Part shown: positions 1 through 5,994 of the stretch, piece after piece
Layout of the letters: every line of letters starts with the position of its first letter
Numbering within the stretch: the first letter of the stretch is position 1
Source of the DNA: an uncultured bacterium
GTDB taxonomy: Bacteria; Actinomycetota; Coriobacteriia; Coriobacteriales; Coriobacteriaceae
Reading direction: 5' to 3'
Assembly (NCBI GenBank): GCA_905215275.1
Contig: CAJMPE010000122.1
Coordinates: forward strand, 1-5,994
Length of the DNA stretch: 5,994 nt
Notes under the pieces: model-generated
What the model was told of the DNA's origin: nothing
The model's database searches: none
Seen by the model: the letters and a program-made list of their open reading frames with translations, nothing else
Position numbers and translations under genes: made by a program

Positions 1-1359
<1,359 letters not shown>

Positions 1360-1429
1360 GGGTATGTTTTCTCCTCTCGGATGCCTGATGCATGTGCATG
1401 CGATGCGCTCGGCGTTTTTGACTTGCATC

Positions 1430-1457
1430 ATTATAGGCAGGTTGCCTTGGTATACAA
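1430..1457 (-). promoter_or_regulatory. Probable sigma-70-type promoter of thrS
   Basis: On the minus strand a perfect TATAAT (1430-1435) lies 16 bases downstream of TTGTAT (1452-1457). The expected transcription start is near 1423, giving an untranslated leader of about 63 bases before the thrS ATG. That is too short for a T-box riboswitch, and no T-box bulge sequence or terminator is visible in it. The -35 box almost touches the hairpin at 1459-1489, so the promoter begins right where the upstream transcript probably ends. Confidence 0.7.
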
Positions 1458-1458
1458 G

Positions 1459-1489
1459 CGCCCGCCGCACCTTAATGGCACGGCGGGCG
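1459..1489 (-). terminator. GC-rich hairpin, probable terminator of the zinc-ribbon gene
   Basis: Perfect 9-bp inverted repeat CGCCCGCCG/CGGCGGGCG (1459-1467 and 1481-1489). Read as minus-strand RNA the stem extends inward by U-G, G-U, C-G and C-G pairs to 13 bp with a five-base AUUAA loop. On the plus strand the two wobble positions become C-A mismatches, so the structure favours the minus-strand transcript. It lies 100 bases past the stop of the 143-residue gene. The following tract (CTTGTAT) is only modestly U-rich. On the plus side an ATTTTCT follows the stem, so bidirectional action is possible, although no plus-strand gene runs into it. Confidence 0.6.
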
Positions 1490-1589
1490 ATTTTCTACGC
1501 ATGCTTCATCGTGTGGGGCGGGGTGTGGGGCGCGCGTGGCTTGCGGTGCGCGGTGCCCGTGGCTTGCAGCCGGCCCGGCGATGGATGCG

Positions 1590-2021
1590 TTACTGGATGC
1601 GAGTTCGGCAGTAGGGGCAGACCTTCCAGTGCGCGTCGAGCGGGCGATGGCAGCTGGGGCACACGTTACGAACCTGGGTGTCGCACACGGGGCAGACCAC
1701 AAAGTCCTTCTCGATGGGAGCGCCGCACTGCGGGCAGGTGCCGTACTGGGCAAGCTGGCGCTCGCGCAGGGCCATGTCCAGCTCCTGCTCCTCGCGGTCG
1801 GCCGCGTAGGAGTGCGGGCGCAGGACCAGGTAGGCGATGAGGCCCACAAACGGGATGAGGGCGATGATGCCCCATGCCACGTAGGCGCTGGCGCCGCGGC
1901 GGCGAGCGTCGATGAACACATAGACGACCGACAGCACGTACAGGGCGATGATAAAGCCCACGAAGGCATAGATGACGCCCATTAGCTGCGGTGACATGAG
2001 CTCGTTGATGTATTTGGACAT
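1590..2021 (-). CDS. Membrane-anchored double zinc-ribbon protein, 143 residues, function unknown
   Basis: Two hydrophobic segments (about residues 13-37 and 48-67) are separated by a short basic loop (DARRRG). The arrangement of the second, WGIIALIPFVG followed by LVLRP, recalls the PLDc_N type two-helix module. After a charged linker (about 72-92) come two zinc-ribbon-like knuckle pairs: C96/C99 with C110/C113, and C121/C124 with C135/C138, as CPQC, CPVC, CPSC and CPYC. Expected topology is a membrane hairpin with the zinc ribbons in the cytoplasm; this is inference from the positive loop and tail. The ATG at 2021 is preceded by GAAAGG (2031-2036) with nine-base spacing, which supports this start. 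No clear promoter is visible: a TATAAA at 2076-2081 (minus) lacks a credible -35 partner. Such proteins are common and uncharacterised; no specific function can be assigned. It is divergent from the flavoprotein operon and separated from it by the repeat array. Confidence 0.85.
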   Translation of the reverse strand: MSKYINELMSPQLMGVIYAFVGFIIALYVLSVVYVFIDARRRGASAYVAWGIIALIPFVGLIAYLVLRPHSYAADREEQELDMALRERQLAQYGTCPQCGAPIEKDFVVCPVCDTQVRNVCPSCHRPLDAHWKVCPYCRTRIQ

Positions 2022-2121
2022 TGAGGTGTACCTTTCGGAATAATTACAGTCCGGTCAAGTTTACCACGGGGTTTGTTTATATGGGACCACGGCTGGGTAC
2101 GGGGCCGGCGCGGACACAAAC

Positions 2122-2579
2122 ATCTCAATCCGTAACAGGTGGGAGCGGAATCCGGGTCTAGATGTTACAGAACGAGACACAGGGGTCCCTCCCCGACTTC
2201 AATCTCAATCTGTAACATCTTGGGCCCCAAAACCCCTCTTACTGTTACAGATCGAGACGAACGGTGAGCCCTCCGTTAAATATCTCGATCCGTAACAACA
2301 ATTCGGCAAAAACAGGTCTAATCGTTACAGATTTAGACATTCGAAACCAACTGATAGGTTCATCTAAATCTGTAACATCTAGACCCCAAAACGGTCCCCA
2401 GATGTTACAAATCGAGACAGAAGAATCTCTCCCTGACTTTAAATCTCAATCTGTAACACATAGGACCGATTTTCCCCTCTTACTGTTACAGATTAAGACA
2501 AACGGAGGGCCGTCTGGCAAACGTCTCAATCTGTAACATCTGGAACCCAACTCTTCTGCTTACTGTTACAGATCGAGAC
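2122..2579. repeat. Array of 12 alternating inverted 15-bp repeats on a 40-bp pitch
   Basis: The unit TGTTACAGATYGAGA (form B) alternates without exception with its reverse complement (form A, TCTCAATCTGTAACA). Units start at 2123 A, 2163 B, 2203 A, 2243 B, 2283 A, 2323 B, 2363 A, 2403 B, 2444 A, 2484 B, 2524 A and 2564 B. The step is 40 bp throughout except one of 41, so same-orientation units repeat every 80 bp. Spacers are 25 bp (one is 26). Each unit departs from the consensus at no more than two positions. Form B is always followed by C (GAGAC), while form A is usually preceded by A (ATCTC), so the two arms have slightly different consensus sequences. Spacers are partly related at a 240-bp distance. 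Two sampled 60-bp stretches (2281-2340 and 2341-2400) have 22 and 26 G+C, against 38 in 2821-2880 of the neighbouring gene. No open frame is credible here. The repeats are clear; the role is unknown. Candidates are a BIME-like mosaic of short palindromic elements, an array of binding sites, or a structured RNA. Confidence 0.95.
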
Positions 2580-2590
2580 AAACCTCTGAC

Positions 2591-2649
2591 GCCAGGGGCG
2601 GCAGACGAGGTCACCGATGGTCTTGAGTCTCCCCTCGCCTGCCGTTGGC
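2591..2649. other. Long imperfect inverted repeat beside the array
   Basis: CGGCAGACGAGG (2599-2610) pairs with CCTCGCCTGCCG (2633-2644) with one A-C mismatch, which becomes a U-G wobble on the minus strand. Past a bulge (GGGG against T) the stem resumes as GCCA (2591-2594) with TGGC (2646-2649). The 22-base interior holds a small ACC/GGT stem. No T-tract follows on either strand, so it does not look like an intrinsic terminator. The rest of the gap from 2650 to 2703 shows only a small TGCGG/CCGCA dyad (2656-2660 and 2670-2674). Confidence 0.5.
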
Positions 2650-2703
2650 GGATGTTGCGGGGCTGTTCGCCGCATTGCCGCAGCGCTGGGGGTGTGCAGA
2701 CCG

Positions 2704-2716
2704 TAGGATAATCCTA
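2704..2716. promoter_or_regulatory. Perfect palindrome TAGGAT-A-ATCCTA with a -10-like core
   Basis: Six-base arms around a single A. The internal GATAAT (2707-2712) matches the -10 consensus at five of six positions on the plus strand and would place transcription start near 2719, about 30 bases before the operon's GTG. No good -35 box lies 16-18 bases upstream (GCTGGG at 2684-2689), so the promoter may need an activator or may be misassigned. The palindrome could be an operator half of a double site with the one that abuts it. Confidence 0.4.
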
Positions 2717-2731
2717 TTGACAGCCTGTCAA
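2717..2731. promoter_or_regulatory. Perfect palindrome TTGACAG-C-CTGTCAA, probable operator
   Basis: Seven-base arms around one central base, directly abutting the preceding 13-bp palindrome and ending 17 bases before the GTG of the flavoprotein operon. A 15-bp perfect dyad at a likely transcription start is typical of a dimeric repressor site. Which regulator family binds cannot be read from the sequence. It contains TTGACA, but nothing resembling a -10 box lies 16-18 bases downstream (that place holds the GGAGG ribosome site), so I do not read it as a -35 box. Confidence 0.5.
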
Positions 2732-2739
2732 CTTGTCTT

Positions 2740-2744
2740 GGAGG
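2740..2744 (+). promoter_or_regulatory. Ribosome binding site GGAGG that fixes a GTG start
   Basis: GGAGG (within TTGGAGG, 2738-2744) precedes the GTG at 2749 by only four bases (CACC). The spacing is short but the match is strong. No ATG in frame lies upstream, and the conserved FAD-binding sequence begins within a few codons of this GTG. Confidence 0.65.
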
Positions 2745-2748
2745 CACC

Positions 2749-4212
2749 GTGGCAGAAACGTTTGATATCGCAATTGTGGGCGCGGGCATCACGGGATGCG
2801 CCATCGCGCGGCAGCTCGCGCGGTTTGACCTGTCCATTTGCGTGGTCGAGGCGGCCAACGACATTGCGCTGGGCGCTTCGAAGGCCAACGGCGGTCTGGT
2901 GCACGCCGGCTACGATCCGGTGCCGGGCACCGTAAAGGCGCAGGTCAACGCCCGCGGCTGCGAGCTATATGGCACGTGGGCCCAGGAGCTTGGATTTTTG
3001 TTCCGCCGTACCGGGTCGATGGTGCTGGGGTTTAACGACGAGGACCGTGCGCACCTGGAGAAGCTGCGCCAAAATGGCCTGGCGAACGGCGTGCCCGAGC
3101 TGTCGATTATCGGCCCAGAGCGCATTCATGAGCTGGAGCCGCGCGCGAGTGCAGAGGCAACCTGCGCGCTGTGGTGCCCCTCGACCGGTTACGTCGACCC
3201 GTTTGAAGTGGCCATCGCCGCGCTGGAGAACGCGGTCGCCAACGGCGTGACGTTTATGCGGTCCGCTCCGGTGGAAGCGATTGAGGTTGCTGGCGGCGAG
3301 GCTACCGACGGGGCTGCGCGCTTTACGCTGGCTACGCCTGCCTGCGATGTGCGTTGCCGCTATCTGATCAACGCCGCAGGCAACGGTGCCGCGGATATCT
3401 CGCATATGGCCGGCGCCGAGGAGTTCCAGATGGTCTGGCGCCAGGGCAATATTGTAGTGCTGGACAAGGAACCGCGCACGATCATGCCGCTTTACCCCGT
3501 GCCCACGCCGGTGTCCAAGGGCGTTATCGTCACGGGCACGGTACACGGCAACACCGTGATCACCGCGACCGCTGCCGTGCGCGAGCCAGGCGACACGCAG
3601 ACCTATGCGAGCGATGTCGACGCGCTGCTGGGCGGCGCGCGCAAGCTGGTGCCCGATCTGGACACGCGCCGCGTGGTCCGCGCGTTTGCCGGCGGTCGCC
3701 CGGTCATTAAGGGAACGAACGACTTCTTTATTGGGCAGTCGGCCGTGGTGCCAGGCCTGTTCCAGGCGGCGGGCATTCAGTCGCCGGGCGTGGCGAGCGC
3801 GCCGGCCATTGCCGAGCGCATGGAGCACGTGATGCGCGAGGCGGGCGTTGCTTTGCGCGAGCGGGCCGATTGGGATCCGATTCGCCGCGCGCCGGACGAC
3901 TTCGACTGTGCGCCGCTTGCACGCAAGGAAGAGCTCATTGAGTCCGACCCTGCATGGGGGCAGATCGTCTGCCGCTGCGAGACAGTACCCGAGGCCGAGA
4001 TTGTTGCCGCGATTCGACGCCGTCCGGGTGCGGTTTCGGTCGAGGGCGTCAAACGCCGCTGCCGCGCGGGCATGGGCCGCTGCCAGAGCGGCTTTTGCCA
4101 GAGCCGCGTGGTGGCGATTCTGGCGCGCGAGCTGGGGTGTGACCCCAGCGAGGTGCTGCTGGAGGACACTGGCTCGTGGCTCGTTGAGGGACCTTTGAAG
4201 GGGGTGCGCTAG
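2749..4212 (+). CDS. GlpA/LhgO-type FAD-dependent dehydrogenase with C-terminal BFD [2Fe-2S] domain
   Basis: Predicted to oxidise glycerol 3-phosphate to dihydroxyacetone phosphate using FAD. The 487 residues begin with a DAO-family Rossmann fold: GAGITG at 11-16 and the ribose-binding glutamate E34 at the end of the second strand. The family sequence ASKANGGLVHAGYDP follows at 43-57, and a second FAD contact, GIQSPG, lies at 342-347. A C-terminal BFD-like domain (about 405-460) carries CRC at C408/C410 and C445-x4-C450 in GMGRCQSGFC, the expected ligands of a [2Fe-2S] cluster; C438 is an extra cysteine. No signal peptide or membrane segment is seen. The start is a GTG. The next gene begins one base after its stop, so the two are probably co-translated. 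In Gram-positive and Thermotoga-type glycerol operons this protein typically travels with the next two genes. The homologous family includes L-2-hydroxyglutarate oxidase, and with no glpK or glpF in view the substrate is inferred, not shown. Confidence 0.9.
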   Translation: MAETFDIAIVGAGITGCAIARQLARFDLSICVVEAANDIALGASKANGGLVHAGYDPVPGTVKAQVNARGCELYGTWAQELGFLFRRTGSMVLGFNDEDRAHLEKLRQNGLANGVPELSIIGPERIHELEPRASAEATCALWCPSTGYVDPFEVAIAALENAVANGVTFMRSAPVEAIEVAGGEATDGAARFTLATPACDVRCRYLINAAGNGAADISHMAGAEEFQMVWRQGNIVVLDKEPRTIMPLYPVPTPVSKGVIVTGTVHGNTVITATAAVREPGDTQTYASDVDALLGGARKLVPDLDTRRVVRAFAGGRPVIKGTNDFFIGQSAVVPGLFQAAGIQSPGVASAPAIAERMEHVMREAGVALRERADWDPIRRAPDDFDCAPLARKEELIESDPAWGQIVCRCETVPEAEIVAAIRRRPGAVSVEGVKRRCRAGMGRCQSGFCQSRVVAILARELGCDPSEVLLEDTGSWLVEGPLKGVR

Positions 4213-4213
4213 G

Positions 4214-5575
4214 ATGGCGACGTTTGATATGCGCAACGAACGCGCGGAGGCAGGAGCTACGGAAGCGGTGCAGACGCAGGCGTTCGACGTCGTCGTTATC
4301 GGCGGCGGACCTGCCGGCATGGCGGCCGCACTTGCCGCGCACAAGGCCGGCGCGCGCGTGGCCATCGTGGAGCGCGAGCAACACTTGGGCGGCATCCTGC
4401 GCCAGTGCATTCACCCCGGCTTTGGCCTTTCGCACTTTAAGCAGGAGCTCACCGGCCCCGAGTATGCGCAGCGCTTTATCGACCAGGTGCGCGCGACCGA
4501 CATTGCGCTGTTCTTGGACAGCATGGTGCTTGGGATTGATTCGGGCGAGTCCACGGAAGACGCCACACTCCGCACCGTCACGCTCATGAATCCCTCCGGT
4601 ATGCTGCAGCTCACCGGGCGTGCGGTCGTCCTTGCCATGGGTTGCCGCGAGCGCACCCGCAGCGAGATCAAGATTCCCGGCAACCGACCCGCCGGCGTGT
4701 TTACGGCCGGCCTGGCGCAGCGATACATCAACATCGAGAACCTCAAACCCGGCTCGCGCGCCGTCATTTTGGGCTCGGGTGACATCGGACTGATCATGGC
4801 GCGCCGCTGCACGCTCGAGGGGATTTCGGTCGAGGGCGTGTACGAGCTCATGCCGTACGCCAACGGCCTGCGCCGCAACGTCAAGAACTGCCTGGACGAC
4901 TTTGGCATTCCGCTGCATCTGTCTACCACGGTCACGCGCGTGATCGGGCACGACCGCGTGGAGGCCGTCGAAGTGAGCCAGGTCGATGAGCATCTGGCGC
5001 CCATTCCGGGGACCGAGCGCGTCGTTCCGTGCGACACTCTGCTGCTCTCGGTGGGCCTGATTCCCGAGAACGAGCTTTCGGTTGCCGCGGGCGTGGAGCT
5101 GGACCCACGCACGCGCGGCGCCGTAGTGGACCAGAGCCTGCAAACGGGCGTGCCGGGCATCTTTGCCTGCGGCAACGTGCTGCACGTGCACGACCTGGCA
5201 GACAATGTCACGACCGAGTCCGAGCGCGCCGGCGCAGCCGCGGCGGCGTGGGCGTTGGGCGGCGCCGCCGGGACGAGCACTGCGGGCACGGGTTGTCAAC
5301 TCACGGTCTCCCCTGCCGGTATCGCAGGCTACGCGCTACCGGGACGCATTACGGCTGTGGCGCTCACCAAACTCAACTTTCGCGTACGCCGACCGGTCGA
5401 CGCCGCCCGCGTACGTATCCTGGCAGGCGACGAGGAACTGTTTGCAGGCAAAGTCCGCCCGTTTAAACCGAGCGTCATGGAAAGCTTCCCGCTACCGGCA
5501 AAGGTGATTCAGCGCGCAATCGACCTGGGTGTTAGCGAAATTGTCCTGTCCGTCGATCCCGTTGAGGAGGCGTAA
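4214..5575 (+). CDS. Pyridine-nucleotide-disulfide-family FAD oxidoreductase, partner of the GlpA-like protein
   Basis: Probable electron-transfer flavoprotein of the complex, passing electrons between the upstream dehydrogenase's Fe-S cluster and a pyridine nucleotide or another carrier. The 453 residues contain an FAD Rossmann motif GGGPAG (30-35), the family sequence LGGILRQCIHPGFG (58-71, with C65), and a second dinucleotide motif GSGDIG (187-192) expected for NAD(P)H. The closing FAD contact FACGNVLHVHDLAD is at 317-330. It lacks the redox-active CxxC of disulfide reductases, so it is not a thioredoxin-reductase-type enzyme. A C-terminal extension of about 100 residues follows. The first roughly 24 residues are poorly conserved-looking, so the true start could be M6 rather than M1. 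GAAGGGGG (4197-4204) lies nine bases before the first ATG and supports it. It plays the place of GlpB in the operon but belongs to a different flavoprotein type from E. coli GlpB, as far as the motifs show. Confidence 0.9.
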   Translation: MATFDMRNERAEAGATEAVQTQAFDVVVIGGGPAGMAAALAAHKAGARVAIVEREQHLGGILRQCIHPGFGLSHFKQELTGPEYAQRFIDQVRATDIALFLDSMVLGIDSGESTEDATLRTVTLMNPSGMLQLTGRAVVLAMGCRERTRSEIKIPGNRPAGVFTAGLAQRYINIENLKPGSRAVILGSGDIGLIMARRCTLEGISVEGVYELMPYANGLRRNVKNCLDDFGIPLHLSTTVTRVIGHDRVEAVEVSQVDEHLAPIPGTERVVPCDTLLLSVGLIPENELSVAAGVELDPRTRGAVVDQSLQTGVPGIFACGNVLHVHDLADNVTTESERAGAAAAAWALGGAAGTSTAGTGCQLTVSPAGIAGYALPGRITAVALTKLNFRVRRPVDAARVRILAGDEELFAGKVRPFKPSVMESFPLPAKVIQRAIDLGVSEIVLSVDPVEEA

Positions 5576-5579
5576 AGCC

Positions 5580-5978
5580 ATGAGCACAAATGTGATCGAG
5601 TCGCTGCAGTTCAACTGCACCACCTGCCCATCCGAGTGCCTCCTGACCGTAGAGGTGGAGCGTGATGCCAACGGTGCCGTGACAGCGGTGCGCTCCGTGA
5701 CCGGCAACAGCTGCCCGCGCGGCGACAAGTTCGCACACCAGGAACTAACCTGCCCCATGCGCGTGCTCACCACAACCGTAGCCGTATCCGGCGGCGACGA
5801 GGCGCTGCTGCCCGTGCGCACGGCCGAAGCCATCCCGCTGGCACTTCACGCCCAGGCTATGGACCTCATCCGCGGCCTAGTGGTCAAAGCCCCCATCCGT
5901 ATGGGCGATGTAGTCCTCCCCGACCTCCTAGACACCGGTACCGACCTCATCGCCAGCATGGACATCGACCCTGCCTAA
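5580..5978 (+). CDS. DUF1667-family small cysteine protein of the dehydrogenase operon
   Basis: The 132-residue protein opens with CTTCPSEC (C13, C16, C20), followed by GNSCPRG (C45). This Cx2Cx3C plus one distal cysteine is suggestive of an iron-sulfur (possibly [4Fe-4S]) or zinc site. C58 (ELTCPMR) is a fifth cysteine in the family's E...P.R region. Further family marks are RVLTTTV (61-67), VRTAEAIP (79-86), and APIRMGDVV (104-112) before a final DTGTDLIAS stretch. DUF1667 proteins are regularly found as the third gene after GlpA-like and NAD(P)/FAD oxidoreductases, so a structural or electron-relay subunit is likely; the biochemical role is not established. The ATG is preceded by GAGGAGG (5564-5570) with nine-base spacing, inside the end of the previous gene. 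The gap to that gene is four bases. No membrane segment is present. The 16 bases after the stop are too few to judge termination. Confidence 0.88.
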   Translation: MSTNVIESLQFNCTTCPSECLLTVEVERDANGAVTAVRSVTGNSCPRGDKFAHQELTCPMRVLTTTVAVSGGDEALLPVRTAEAIPLALHAQAMDLIRGLVVKAPIRMGDVVLPDLLDTGTDLIASMDIDPA

Positions 5979-5994
5979 GTAGCTCATTTGGGAC

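Noticed and set aside
1360..1423. T-box riboswitch in the thrS leader
   Set aside because: The predicted leader is about 63 bases and has no T-box sequence, specifier stem or terminator/antiterminator pair.
1515..1530. G-quadruplex from three GGGG runs on the plus strand
   Set aside because: Only three runs of four G are present, and no fourth adequate run lies nearby.
2264..2536. 90-codon plus-strand frame within the array
   Set aside because: It runs through repeat units and spacers, has no ribosome site, and the 80-bp repeat period is not a multiple of three, so no coding periodicity is present.
2122..2579. CRISPR array
   Set aside because: Repeats alternate in orientation, are only 15 bp and variable, and the spacers are homologous to one another; no cas gene is in the window.
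2122..2579. Integron cassette attC sites or plasmid iterons
   Set aside because: No cassette genes or R-box/L-box sequences separate the units, and iterons are normally direct repeats next to a rep gene, which is absent.
2717..2722. TTGACA as the -35 box of the flavoprotein operon
   Set aside because: The place for a -10 box (around 2740) is the GGAGG ribosome site; the hexamer is better read as part of a palindrome.
2965..4410. Open frame of 481 codons on the minus strand, and another of 416 codons at 4049-5299
   Set aside because: Both are antisense to clearly conserved flavoprotein genes and rich in A, R and H as expected for reverse-frame reading of GC-rich genes.

Overview
The window looks like chromosomal DNA from a high-GC, Gram-positive anaerobe. 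The best guess is a gut actinomycete of the Coriobacteriia (Collinsella/Olsenella type). That placement is inference, from about 63% GC in a sampled coding stretch, the short ThrS subclass, and a glycerol-3-phosphate-dehydrogenase-like trio ending in a DUF1667 protein. No marker in the window fixes the genus.

Layout, left to right. Minus strand: the N-terminal 453 codons of thrS (threonyl-tRNA synthetase), running off the left edge, with a clear sigma-70-type promoter (1430-1457) and no T-box leader. Just upstream is a strong GC hairpin (1459-1489), the probable terminator of the next minus-strand gene (1590-2021), a 143-residue protein with two membrane segments and two zinc ribbons.

From 2022 to 2748 lies a 727-base non-coding gap between divergently oriented genes. 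It holds the most unusual object here: twelve copies of a 15-bp motif (consensus TGTTACAGATYGAGA) in strictly alternating orientation. They lie on an almost perfect 40-bp pitch with 25-bp spacers (2122-2579), and the array is AT-richer than its surroundings. Spacer similarity shows an older duplication of about 240 bp (six units) inside it. Beyond the array are a long imperfect hairpin (2591-2649) and two abutting perfect palindromes (2704-2716 and 2717-2731) just before the next operon.

Plus strand: three tightly packed genes form one probable operon (2749-5978, gaps of 1 and 4 bases). They encode a GlpA/LhgO-type FAD oxidoreductase with a C-terminal BFD-type [2Fe-2S] domain, a pyridine-nucleotide-disulfide-family flavoprotein, and a small four-cysteine DUF1667 protein. 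Together they probably form a soluble or peripheral complex that oxidises glycerol 3-phosphate (or a related 2-hydroxy acid) and passes electrons flavin to Fe-S to flavin. Neither glpK nor glpF is visible, so the substrate is not settled.
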